Below are positions 49,051 through 60,301 of a stretch of 64,000 nt of DNA, piece after piece. Origin of the DNA: Myoxocephalus aenaeus (taxonomy: Eukaryota > Chordata > Actinopteri > Perciformes > Cottidae). The position numbers were made by a program, and so were the translations under genes. The notes beneath the pieces were generated by a model that saw nothing but the letters and a program-made list of their open reading frames with translations, did no database searches and had not been told where the DNA came from. Position 1 is the first letter of the stretch. Every line of letters starts with the position of its first letter. The stretch lies in NCBI GenBank assembly GCA_038501785.1, contig JBAMJR010000161.1, positions 2,690,501-2,754,500 on the forward strand, in the 5' to 3' direction.

Positions 49051-49117
49051 GCACTACTGACGTAGAGGATGTTAAAACGAGAGTCGTTCACGTTCACAAG
49101 CAGTGACACCATGCGAG
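49051..49117 (-). promoter_or_regulatory. U6 promoter conserved element, CTCF-like
   Basis: Contains ACTACTGACGTAGAGG and AGTGACACCATGCGA. On the coding strand the latter reads TCGCATGGTGTCACT, the U-group version of the CTCF-like core. It is 180-245 bp upstream of the ATG. Confidence 0.6.
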
Positions 49118-49456
49118 CTGACGTGACAATGCAAACACACTTTAAATATAAACATATATTTATGTGACGAGTGGTTAAAAAAATATTTTGCCTGCTGAAA
49201 ATGAGAGCATGAAAGAAAAAGAAAAAGTGCGCTTTTAACTTTATAAAATGGACAGGTAAAATACATAATTTAACGTGATGTTGATAATTACAACCTATGA
49301 ATGATATAATCTATACTAATGAATATGTATAATTATTCCATATTTTACAGTCTTACGTCTAAAGTCCTACCTCGTTTTCTCTCAATACAACAGGACTTGC
49401 ATCTTAACTGAACGCTTCCATCAACTTAACCATGGCCGGATGCTTCACTCATCGCA

Positions 49457-49474
49457 TTCAACGCGGACCGTGAA
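49457..49474 (+). promoter_or_regulatory. Degenerate RE1-like string upstream of U6
   Basis: TTCAACGCGGACCGTGAA resembles RE1 with bases missing between the halves. It lies 340 bp upstream of the U6 promoter element, as expected for the array. Weak. Confidence 0.25.
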
Positions 49475-49653
49475 CACTTTCCCGCTATGTCCATTATGAA
49501 TATTAAAAGTGAACATTTGACAGACATTGTTTGTTGAATATTAACAATAAATTGATTATTAACACATTCCCAAAACACAATTGTTAGTGCTCAATGTGTC
49601 AATATGGATGTAATTATTTGCAAGGGAAAAACACCTGTCTAAATATGTCTTAC

Positions 49654-52008
49654 CTCTCCAGTCATAGTCCTCCTGTCAGGGAGCATGAGTGTGTTCGCGT
49701 GGCTTCCCGGGACTATAGTAGATCCTATACTCATTCTGGGTCCAACTAGCATGTAGCGTTTCTCTCCAGATCTGTACTGGATGCTGTGACACAGTGTCCC
49801 GTCATAATTAGGCTCTTGTATATATTTAGAAGTATAGTCTGTGGATTTAGAGCACTGCATTGCAATCAGCACGATGATACTGATGAGAAAAAGAGTTGAA
49901 ACTGAGCCCAAAGTTATCATCAGGTAGAAAGTCACGTTATTATCCTCCTCATCCGCTGTTGCACTTTTAACATCAGAGGCAGCAAAAGCCTCTTTGGGCT
50001 CCATAACTTTGACGATCACAGTAGCTGTTGCTGAGAGTGACACGTTCCCATTGTCTTTCACCAGTATGACCAGTTTATGCTGAGCCTCGTCTGTCTCTGT
50101 GAATGAGCGAAGTGTTCTGATCTGTCCTGTGTAGCGGTCCAACCCAAAGAGACTGTGGTCAGTAACTTCCTGCAGTGAAAACAGCAGCCAGCCGTTATAT
50201 CCTATATCAGCGTCATAGGCTCTGACTTTAGTCACCAAGTGTCCTGCGTTCACATTGCGGGGAATCTCCTCCACACCTTCAGCAGAACCGTTAGAGCTGA
50301 CTGGATACAGGATGACTGGAGCGTTGTCGTTCTGATCCAGAATGAACACGTTCACTGTGACGTTGCTGCTTAGTGACGGAGTTCCAGAATCTGTGGCGAC
50401 AACTTGGAACTGGAACGTTTTCAGAGTTTCAAAGTCAAAACTTTTTAGCGCCAAAATATCTCCATTTTCTGAGTTGATGTTTAAAAACAGACCTACATTA
50501 TTTCCACTGCTATCCCTCGGAATGTGATATGAAATATGCGCATTATCACTATCATCGAGGTCAGATGCTCGAACTGAAAAAACAGGTGCTACTAGGTCAT
50601 TGTTTTCAGTAATGTAGAACGTATACGGGCTCAGTGAAAACTGTGGTCTGTTATCGTTCACGTCTGATACAACAACACTGACTATCTTTTCAGATGAGAG
50701 CGATGGTTTACCAGAGTCCTTTGCAACAATTGTAAATTCATATACATACTTTTCTTCTCTGTCCAGTCGTGATTTGGTCACTATCGCGTACATATTATCT
50801 TGCAAGGATGGAGATACAGCAAAGGGAACGTCCTCACGTATAAAGCAGGAAACCTGACCATTGGGGCCAGAATCCAAATCATCCACACTGATTAAAGCTA
50901 CAGTTGTTCCGATTTTAGAATCTTCGCTAACTGATTTGGAAAATGATGTAACTTCAATCACTGGGGGATTATCGTTAAGGTCGATTACCTTTATTATCAC
51001 AGTTTTGTAAGTGGAAATAGGGATAGTTCCCCTATCTGAAGCTTGTATATCAATTTCATAGCTTTTATTTTCTTCAAAATCAATCACACCGGTCACATTA
51101 ATTTTGCCCGTCACGGGGTCTATGCTAAACAGTTTTTGTAAATGTTTATCCACTTCTTTACCAAATGAGTAAACAATTTCACTGTTCGCACCTTCATCCG
51201 AATCAGTAGCATTAACCTGAATAACTAAGGTGCCAGGGGCTGCGTTTTCATTTAAAATAGCAGAATAAACATCGTTCGTAAAAACGGGCGAATTGTCATT
51301 AACATCAAGCACCTCAATTAATATTTCTATTGTTCCAGACCTCGCCGGCCTCCCTCCATCTATAGCCGTGAGCAGAAGCCTGTGTTCTCTCAAAGCCTCT
51401 CTGTCTAACTGCTTCTTTAATATCAGAAAGGGCATCTTACGGTCTTCGCCCCTCTCCTTAACTTCCAAACGAAAGTGGTCATTGTGGCTGAGTGTATACT
51501 GCTGAACAGCAAACTGACCACCATCGGGGTCGCGTGCAGGTTGGAGCTGGAATCTTGCTCCCGGTAACGTCGATTCAAATATCTCCAGTCGCTTTTCTTT
51601 CTCCGGAAAGACGGGGGAGTGGTCGTTTACATCCAGCACCTCTATGGCCACATAATGGATTTCAAGAGGATTTTCTAGCACGGTTTTGAGGTTAATTACG
51701 CACGCGTTGCTTCGTTCACAGATCTCCTCCCTGTCCACTTTCCTACTGACATACAGGATACCGTCGTCCTTCAAACGAAAAAGAGGTTCCGTTGAACTTC
51801 CAACAATACGATATTCTCTATCTTTCAGCGTAACCTTATCAATGCCTAAGTCTTTCGCAATGTTTCCAACAACACTTCCTTCTTTCATCTCCTCGGAAAT
51901 GGAATATCTGATCTGAGCCGAGGCTTCGCTCCAAAACGTTACCAAAGCCAACATGTAGGCGACACATCGCCATCGTTCAATCCACTCAAGGCGTCCGCGT
52001 TGTTCCAT
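49654..52008 (-). CDS. Clustered protocadherin variable exon U5
   Basis: Encodes 785 residues from ATG 52008 (MEQRGRLEWIERW), the MEQR start shared with U2-U4; an in-frame ATG at 52059 is rejected because a phenylalanine run would precede the signal peptide. Linkers are DVNDHSP, DVNDNSP, DLNDNPP, DVNDNRP and DQNDNAP; EC1 loop CERSNAC. EC5 is half-converted: it shares FSLSPYTFYITE with U2-U4, then becomes private (NNDLVAPVFSVRASDLDDSD). Two private changes occur in the shared tract, VMEPKEAF and YIQEPNYDG. The exon ends at GAG|GTAAGA. Confidence 0.92.
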
Positions 52009-52175
52009 AATGTACAGAAAAAAAAAGAATAATTCCGAGATCTGTAATTGTGTGGTCAATAAATGAAATCAGCCTTATTCCTTTGCAACCTGCGTTCCAT
52101 CGCCAATACAGTCCTTGGAATAGAACAGAGCTAGTTGTGTGTTGAATCCTTTGACACGTAATGCTAAAACACAGC

Positions 52176-52242
52176 TCTGGACCTAACGATGATGACGAAA
52201 AGCTGTCGGCACACAATTTGCTATTTTACCGACACCATGCGA
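52176..52242 (-). promoter_or_regulatory. U5 promoter conserved element, CTCF-like
   Basis: Blocks TGATGACGAAAAGCTGTCGG and CCGACACCATGCGA (coding strand TCGCATGGTGTCGG). About 170-235 bp upstream of the ATG. Confidence 0.6.
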
Positions 52243-52486
52243 TCCAAAACGTTATTGCAACACTCTTTGATCAAACAATATAGTGACAACAAAAGTTAAT
52301 ACGACGAGGAAAACTCTAAAGGCAAAAGAGACAAACAGCCTGTTAATACGCGAGGACAGTCAATTTCCTTCAGCAATGCCTTCAATACCAACACGTTTGT
52401 ACTTCAATAATATATATTTTTTCAAATAATTTACACTACTAAATCCTTATTTCTGTGACATGTACAGATACATTACATTACTATCA

Positions 52487-52492
<6 letters not shown>

Positions 52493-52554
<62 letters not shown>
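52493..52554. repeat. (TA)n microsatellite
   Basis: About 31 TA units, 45 bp from the RE1 at 52600. Confidence 0.97.
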
Positions 52555-52563
<9 letters not shown>

Positions 52564-52599
52564 AGTATATGATAGTCATGTATTTTTTTGTTGTAAAGA

Positions 52600-52619
52600 T
52601 TCAGCACTAGGACAGCGAC
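52600..52619 (+). promoter_or_regulatory. RE1 upstream of U5 (one base short)
   Basis: TTCAGCACTAGGACAGCGAC has both RE1 halves intact (TTCAGCAC and GGACAGCG) but the join is one base shorter than consensus. About 360 bp upstream of the U5 promoter element. Confidence 0.6.
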
Positions 52620-53102
52620 AGTTCCTTCTGCAATCTGAGGTGTCGGGATAGATTGAACTGTATTGAAAATTACATTAACTACCGAAACAGAAAGAAGATA
52701 CTCCACAAAATGGAGATAATGCTTTATAAAACACATCAGGATGTATTTGTTCTAAAATACATTTGAAATTGAAGTTCGTTAATGGCTCTAAAATGTCACA
52801 TTCCACATTAATGGCTGATATGAAGGCAGGTAAACTCTGTGATGCAAATTGCACTAGAATGTTAAGCTTTACGGATTACAATGCAATTCAGTGACAGTTG
52901 ATACAAGTTATAGAAGGGAAACCCTCGAGAGCAGAGTCAATGTATCAAAGCACAAGTGTAGTGTTTGTGTATTAAATGATTCAATGCAATTTGAAGTTAA
53001 CCTGTGTAAAAGTCTGTGTTCAGATGGCCTCAAAACTGTTGCATTTTTTCTTAAAATGAAAAGACAGGTAGTTATATTATGGTTAATATCAATATGTCTT
53101 AC

Positions 53103-55460
53103 CTCTGCAGTCATAGTCCTCCTGTCAGGGAGCATGAGTGTGTTCGCGTGGCTTCCCGGGACTATAGTAGATCCTATACTCATTCTGGGTCCAACTAGCA
53201 TGTAGCGTTTCTCTCCAGATCTGTACTGGATGCTGTGACACAGTGTCCCGTCATAATTAGGCTCTTGTAGATATTTAGAAGTATAGTCTGTGGATTTAGA
53301 GCACTGCATTGCAATCAGCACGATGATACTGATGAGAAAAAGAGTTGAAACTGAGCCCAAAGTTATCATCAGGTAGAAAGTCACGTTGTTATCCTCCTCA
53401 TCCATTGTTGCACTTTTAACATCAGAGGCAGCAAAAGCCTCCTTGGGCTCCACAACTTTGACAATCACAGTAGCTGTTGCTGAGAGTGACACGTTCCCAT
53501 TGTCTTTCACCAGTATGACCAGTTTATGCTGAGCCTCGTCTGTCTCTGTGAATGAGCGAAGTGTTCTGATCTGTCCTGTATAGCGGTCCAACCCAAAGAG
53601 ACTGTGGTCAGTAACTCCCTGCAGTGAAAACAGCAGCCAGCCGTTATATCCTATATCAGCGTCATAGGCTCTGACTTTAGTCACCAAGTGTCCTGCGTTC
53701 ACATTGCGGGGAATCTCCTCCACACCTTCAGCAGAACCGTTAGAGCTGACTGGATACAGGATGACTGGAGCGTTGTCGTTCTGATCCAGAATGAACACGT
53801 TCACTGTGACGTTGCTGCTTAGTGACGGAGTTCCAGAATCTGTGGCGACAACTTGGAACTGGAACGTTTTCAGAGTTTCAAAGTCAAAACTTTTTAGAGC
53901 CAAAATATCTCCATTCTCAGTGTGTATGTTGAGAAATGAAGTTAATTTATTGTCTTTGCTTCCATCTCTGAGAATATGATAGGATATTAGAGCATTGTCG
54001 GTCTCATCACGGTCAAACGCTCTAACAGAAAACACAGAGGCTCCTGGCTCATTAGCTTCAGTGACATAGAAAGTATAAGGACTCAGTGAAAACTCTGGAC
54101 TGTTGTCATTCACATCTGACACCACAACACTTATTGTCTTTTCAGATGATAATGAAGGCTGGCCAGCATCTTTTGCTACTACTGTTATAATATATTGTGA
54201 CTGCCTCTCTCTGTCCAGAGGAGAATTGGTGACTAATGAATACATTTTGTCTTGTAAAGATGGTGACAAAGCAAAAGGAACATCCTCAACTATAGAGCAA
54301 ATCACTTTTCCATTGAGACCAGAGTCCAAGTCATTGACACTAATAAGGGCAACTGTAGTTCCAGGTCTGGAGTCTTCAGGGATGGAGTTTGAAAATGAGG
54401 TAACTTCAATCTCAGGTGCGTTATCATTAATGTCAACTATTTTAATTATGACACTTTTTTGTGTAGCCAGCGGAGCCAGACCTTTGTCTGATGCTTGAAT
54501 TTCAATCTCATAGTTGTTCTTCTTCTCATAATCTATTGAATCTTTAACAATAATTTCACCTGTTGATGGAGTTATATCAAAAAGGCCTAATAATCTGTGA
54601 CTCACGCTGTTGCTGAAAGAATAAACTACTTCTCCGTTTAGTCCATCATCTAAATCAGTTGCATTCACTTGTAAGACTGTTGTTCCTACTGGAGCATTTT
54701 CAATCAGCACCACAGAGTAAATGTCTTGAGAAAAAAAAGGTGCATTATCATTGACATCTAAAACATTTACCAAAAGACTAATTTCACCAGATTTTGGAGG
54801 TTTTCCTCCATCCAATGCAGTCAGGACTAATGAATGGCTTCCCGCTGCCTCCCTATCCAAAGACTTTTGAACAATCAATATAGGTATTTTACCATCTTCT
54901 CCCTTATCCTTGACTTCCAAGCGAAAATGGTCATTAGGGCTGAGTTTATACTGCTGAATAGAGAAAATACCACCGTCTGGATCTCGTGCGGCTTGTAGCG
55001 GAATGCGTGCACCAGGTAACACAGACTCTGAAATCTCCAAGGTTTTCTCTTTGTCTAAAAACCAAGGAGAATGGTCATTTATATCAAGAACTTCCACTCC
55101 AACATAGTGCACCTCCAGTGGATTTTCTAGCACAGTTTTGAGATTTATCAAACAGGCACTGCTTCTTTCGCAAACCTCTTCTCTGTCAATCTTCTTGCTC
55201 ACGTACAGAACGCCGTCATTCTGATTAACATGAAAAAAGGGTTCCATAGCACTAGAAACAATCCGATACGTCCTCTCCTTCAACGTGCGTGTATCCAATC
55301 CTAAATCCTTTGCTATATTTCCAACCACAGTTCCTTCGTTAACTTCCTCAGAGATGGAATATCGTATTTGCGCCGAAGCCACGCTCCACAAAAGCACCGC
55401 AACCACGCAGCCGACCAAATGTCCTCTCGCCCTTCTTGCGTCGCATCCTCTTTGTTCCAT
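53103..55460 (-). CDS. Clustered protocadherin variable exon U4
   Basis: Encodes 786 residues from ATG 55460 (MEQRGCDARRARG; signal core GCVVAVLLWSVASA). Linkers are DINDHSP, DVNDNAP, DINDNAP, DVNDNSP and DQNDNAP; EC1 loop CERSSAC. EC5 (TEANEPGASVFSVRAFDRDE) is nearly identical in U2, U3 and U4, so the homogenised tract is longer in these than in U5 and U6. It shares LQGVTDHS and SATMDEEDN with U1. The last residues before the donor read RTMTAE instead of RTMTGE. The frame stays open for 64 codons past the GAG|GTAAGA donor, the longest read-through among the exons, probably without meaning. Confidence 0.92.
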
Positions 55461-55645
55461 GATTGCAAATAACACTTAAGGATTCCTCACGGGATTAAAT
55501 AGCCGTGTTGTAAGTAAGTAATCCAACACATCCGTGTATGTAAATGAGCACCCTGGTTACGACATGTTAAACACAATGGACATTATGAATAAAGACTGCA
55601 GCGAGCCGCCAAGCGATTCTGTTTTCATCGAACTGAGAGCGCGAT

Positions 55646-55716
55646 AAAGAGGTGGAACCAGAACGCAGTGACGACAAGTTGAAGCCGTTATTCTCCATGC
55701 ACACTGACACCATGCG
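55646..55716 (-). promoter_or_regulatory. U4 promoter conserved element, CTCF-like
   Basis: Blocks AGAGGTGGAACCAGAACG, CAGTGACGACAAG and ACTGACACCATGCGA. Coding-strand core is TCGCATGGTGTCAGTG. About 185-255 bp upstream of the ATG. Confidence 0.65.
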
Positions 55717-56077
55717 ATGTCATTGCCCACTGCAAGGAAATCAAAACGTCTTCAGCATTAATTTATAAACAACAATGCCAACGTGTTATATTTATGTACA
55801 TATCTCTTATGTGTGGAGGTCATGAATGACAGTAGCCTACATCAGATGAGAGGACGCCTTCTCAAGCGGATTAAACAAGCAAATACAACATGTTGATTCC
55901 TTTGAATGGAGCTGGAGACACCTCATCCTTCCAAATGGTAGATGCTCAGGTGTAATTATTGTGAACACCATTCAGTCCTTAGTCATGAACATACAAGTGG
56001 ACATTGATTGCCGTTGACAATTAGTGGTTTGACTTTTTGTTTTTTACAATCATCAGGTGGACATCAGAGCAGAACAT

Positions 56078-56098
56078 ATCAGCACCATGGACAGCAAA
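56078..56098 (+). promoter_or_regulatory. RE1 upstream of U4
   Basis: ATCAGCACCATGGACAGCAA matches RE1 at 16 of 21 positions, about 360 bp upstream of the U4 promoter element. It overlaps no exon but is only 180 bp beyond the U3 donor. Confidence 0.65.
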
Positions 56099-56278
56099 TG
56101 AAGCCACTTTTACTTCCGTCAAACATCATACATGTCCTTGGATTACGGCCCAGAAAGTTAAAATGACTTCACGGATGAAATGAAAGTGCAGAATGGCCAA
56201 TGTGCGAACTGTTACTTTAAAGTATGCTGTAAGTAACACTTCATCGGAAACAAGTTGGATTTTCATCAAATGTCTTAC

Positions 56279-58636
56279 CTCTCCAGTCATAGTCCTCCTG
56301 TCAGGGAGCATGAGTGTGTTCGCGTGGCTTCCCGGGACTATAGTAGATCCTATACTCATTCTGGGTCCAACTAGCATGTAGCGTTTCTCTCCAGATCTGT
56401 ACTGGATGCTGTGACACAGTGTCCCGTCATAATTAGGCTCTTGTAGATATTTAGAAGTATAGTCTGTAGATTTAGAGCACTGCATTGCAATCAGCACGAT
56501 GATACTGATGAGAAAAAGTGTTGAAACTGAGCCCAAAGTTATCATCAGGTAGAAAGTCACGTTATTATCCTCCTCATCCATTGTTGAACTTTTAACATCA
56601 GAGGCAGCAAAAGCCTCTTTGGGCTCCACAACTTTGACAATAACAGTAGCTGTTGCTGAGAGTGACACGTTCCCATTGTCTTTCACCAGTATGACCAGTT
56701 TATGCTGAGCCTCGTCTGTCTCTGTGAATGAGCGAAGTGTTCTGATCTGTCCTGTGTAGCGGTCCAACCCAAAGAGACTGTGGTCAGTAACTTCCTGCAG
56801 TGAAAACAGCAGCCAGCCGTTATATCCTATATCAGCGTCATAGGCTCTGACTTTAGTCACCAAGTGTCCTGCGTTCACATTGCGGGGAATCTCCTCCACA
56901 CCTTCAGCAGAACCGTTAGAGCTGACTGGATACAGGATGACTGGGGCGTTGTCGTTCTGATCCAGAATGAACACGTTCACTGTGACGTTGCTGCTTAGTG
57001 ACGGAGTTCCAGAATCTGTGGCGACAACTTGGAACTGGAACGTTTTCAGGGTTTCAAAGTCAAAACTTTTTAGCGCCAAGATATCTCCATTCTCAGTATG
57101 TATGTTGAGAAATGAAGTTACTTTATTATCTTTGCCTCCATCTCTGAGAATATGATAGGATATTAGAGCATTGTCGGTCTCATCACGGTCAAACGCTCTA
57201 ACAGAAAACACAGAGGCTCCTGGCTCATTAGCTTCAGCGATATAGAAAGTATAAGGACTCAGTGAAAACTCTGGACTGTTGTCATTCACATCTGACAACA
57301 CAATATCTATTTGCTTAGCAACATATAGTGGTGGTTGACCAGCGTCTTTTCCAACTATTGTTAGCTGATAGTTAGGCTTTTTCTCTCTGTCCAGAGGTGA
57401 TTTTGTTACTAATGAATACATGTTGTCTTGTAAAGATGGTGATAAAGCAAAAGGAACATCCCCATCTATGGAGCAAATAACTTTTCCATTGAGACCAGAG
57501 TCCAAGTCATTTACACTGATAAGGGCAACTGTAGTTCCAGGTCTGGAATCTTCAGGAATGGAGTTTGAAAATGAAGTAACTTCAATCTCAGGTGAGTTAT
57601 CATTCACGTCAACTATCTGGATAATGACGCTTTTTTCTGTTGTAAGAGGAGCAAAACCTTTATCTGATGCCTCAATTTCAATTTCATATCTCTCCTTCTC
57701 TTCATAGTCTATTAAACCTTTAACAGTTATCTCGCCTGTTAATGGATTGATCTCGAATAGGTTTAATATATTTTGACTCATACTGTTGCTAAATGAGTAA
57801 ACTACTTCCCCATTTGGTCCTTCATCTAAATCAGTTGCATTCACTTGCATGACTGTTGTGCCTACTGCGGAATTTTCAGCGAGCACAACAGAATAAACAT
57901 CTTTAGTGAAAACAGGTGCATTATCATTAATATCCAAAACATTCACTAGAATATTCATAGTACCAGATTTTGGAGGTTTACCTCCATCCAGTGCTGTCAG
58001 TACCAATGAGTGGCTTAATGCAGTTTCTCTGTCTAAAGGTTTTTGAACAACCAATATTGGTATTTTACCATCGTCCCCTTTATCCTTAACTTCCAAACGG
58101 AAGTGATCGTTGTGGGTGAGTTTATATTGCTGCACGGAGAATTGACCGCTGTCTCGATCCCGCGAGGCTTTCAGCTGGAATCGTGCTCCGGGCAACACGG
58201 ACTCATACATCTCCAATCTTTTCTCTTTCTCCGGGAAACTGGGAGAATGGTCGTTTATATCCAGCACCTCCACTACAACATAATGTACCTCCAGAGGGTT
58301 TTCTAGCACGGTTTTTAGATTAATTAAACACGTACTGCTCTGCGCGCACACCTCTTCTCTGTCAATCTTTTGACTCACATACAGGACACCATCATTCTGA
58401 TTTACATGGAAAAGATGATCTGCATTACTAGAAACAATCCGATACTTCCTGTCTCTCAGTGTGCTTTTATCCAATCCCAGATCCTTTGCTATATTTCCAA
58501 CCACAGTTCCTTCGTTAACTTCCTCAGAGATGGAATATCGTGATTGGGCCGAAGCCACGCTCCACAAAAGCACCGCAACCACGCAGCCGAACAAATATCC
58601 TCTCGCCCGTCGTGGCTTGCATCTTCTTTGTTCCAT
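56279..58636 (-). CDS. Clustered protocadherin variable exon U3
   Basis: Encodes 786 residues from ATG 58636 (MEQRRCKPRRARG). The frame is open a further 61 codons upstream to 58819, but that part has no signal peptide and corresponds to 5' UTR. Linkers are DINDHSP, DINDNAP, DVNDNSP, DVNDNSP and DQNDNAP; EC1 loop CAQSSTC. The mature start is QSRYSISEEV, where U2, U4 and U5 have QIRYSISEE. EC4 has a private segment (KKPNYQLTIVGKDAGQPPLY). SSTMDEEDN before the membrane helix is private. EC1-EC3 are close to U2. The exon ends at GAG|GTAAGA. Confidence 0.92.
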
Positions 58637-58804
58637 GATTAAACCCGAAAACATCAGTAATCCATCACAAGTAAAATTATAGGAAACGGAATCCAGCTCT
58701 TCCCTGTATATAGATATTCCCTCTCTTCTTACGCATTCAGAAATGGCAGCGTGTCCTGCAACAATAAGCGAAAAGGCTGTAGCAATATCGAAGATAATGT
58801 CGAC

Positions 58805-58880
58805 AAGAGGTGGAACCAAAATCCAATGACGACAAGCTCGATTACTGTCGACTTTTTACGTTCCGCTGACACCATGCGAC
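58805..58880 (-). promoter_or_regulatory. U3 promoter conserved element, CTCF-like
   Basis: Blocks AGAGGTGGAACCAAAATCC, CAATGACGACAAGCTCG and CTGACACCATGCGA. Coding-strand core is TCGCATGGTGTCAGCGG. Confidence 0.65.
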
Positions 58881-59160
58881 CAGACGTCTCACTGCAGAAA
58901 AGTCATAGTTGATGTAGCACATTAGACAAAATGTAATGTGTTTCATATTGCGGATCTCAAACCAAACGTCATCGAGCAATTTGGTAATAGATGTATTTGA
59001 AATAACGTGAGACATGTGAAATAATTGTGAATAACATTTTCAAAAATTATGTATGTTGTCTAATTGAGTTGTATTAATTAAATTACTTCGATAATGTAAT
59101 TTGGGGGTGTGGCGTTTGTAAAATGTTATGATTAAATATTGGAAATTGAGACAAAACCCG

Positions 59161-59181
59161 TTCAGCTCCATGGACAGGGAC
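59161..59181 (+). promoter_or_regulatory. RE1 upstream of U3
   Basis: TTCAGCTCCATGGACAGGGA matches RE1 at 17 of 21 positions, about 280 bp upstream of the U3 promoter element but 1.1 kb from the U2 donor, which again ties RE1 to the promoter. Confidence 0.65.
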
Positions 59182-60301
59182 TATCGATGTCTGCAGTTGA
59201 GTCTAGCTTCATGTGAAACTATTGTGATCATGTTTCGAGTTAATCAGTCAACAATAAAGCGCCCTGAACTCTGCCATAATGTATTTGTTGTGCTGCCACG
59301 CTCTGCCGTTTTCTATGTGGCACGGTACGTTATGTTATTTATATAAGTGTATGGTGTATGCAATCATTGAGCTCTGCTTTGTTGGAAGCATGACTCTTAT
59401 CTAAACTTATAACTTAAACCCATAAGCAAAAATAGCTGTACTGTAACTCGAAGATTATAACATAATTATGTTTTTAAATATGCCACACATGTACAAAACA
59501 ATATTAATAAATAGAAAGACAAAATAAAGGAAACAAATAATGAAACATTATTAACATGAAGACCAAAATGCATTAATGGTCTGCAATGAATTGAAAATAA
59601 CAAGCAATGCTCAAAGTCAAAAGTGTATCAAAGAGAAAAGTGGATGCTGATTGGATTTTTAAAACCAGTGACAGAATCCATGAAGTAGAATTGAGTCACA
59701 AAATATTCAAGCACTGTTAACGTTCATATTTAAAGAAGAACTATGTAACAATGACAAAGGATCACACCTGCAGTATATAAAGAAAGAACAGCCAAACAAT
59801 TCAACAAGATACTTTGCGAACCATGATGGCAGTGTATGTGTTGTAAACAAACAAGTAAAACATCAACAATCCCGCAACAGTTTTCGTGAACATTCTGCTT
59901 GCTGCAAATGTTGTTCATGTGCCAATAATAAGAAATATGGATTTACATTTATAGACAAGAGATAGTGCCCATCCAGGACAACAGTGTTTCCTTCATCTCA
60001 ACAACAAAGAATTTTGAGGATTTTCTTGCCATAACTTAACCACCCATCAACAACGACTTTTTGCGTATAGGGGAAGAATTTACAGCATCAGAGCTTCTCA
60101 GATAGGTCCAATCTAACGTTAAATGGGAAAAAAATACTGGATAGAAAATGCATATGGTTTGTTGAATACAACATTTTGCCTTGTCTGTTGAAAAAAAAAG
60201 ACATGTAGGCTTTCTGAGGTTTGTCCCCTATACAATACATCGAAGATTAAAAATAACAAAGACAAATACGGAAGAAAATTGCTTGTTTCAATATGTCTTA
60301 C

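Larger units (their letters stand above)
48873..49653. other. Spacer between U6 and U5
   Basis: U6 promoter element and a poor RE1-like string at 49457. Nothing else seen. Confidence 0.6.
52009..53102. other. Spacer between U5 and U4
   Basis: U5 promoter element, a TA microsatellite, RE1 at 52600, and unremarkable sequence up to the U4 donor. Confidence 0.7.
55461..56278. other. Spacer between U4 and U3
   Basis: U4 promoter element and RE1 at 56078. Nothing else seen. Confidence 0.7.
58637..60301. other. Spacer between U3 and U2
   Basis: The longest inter-exon spacer within a subcluster (about 1.7 kb): U3 promoter element, RE1 at 59161 and AT-rich sequence with no gene seen. Confidence 0.65.

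Noticed and set aside
53000..53102. In-frame read-through past variable-exon donors (4-64 codons), which might encode alternative tails.
   Set aside because: Lengths and sequences differ for every exon, while the GTAAGA donor is invariant; they look like intron sequence.
58637..58819. A 61-codon N-terminal extension of U3.
   Set aside because: It is not shared with the sibling exons, precedes a good signal peptide starting at MEQRRC, and reaches into the promoter element.
59161..59346. + strand frame overlapping the RE1 at 59161.
   Set aside because: Short, no recognisable domain, and the overlap with RE1 is coincidental.
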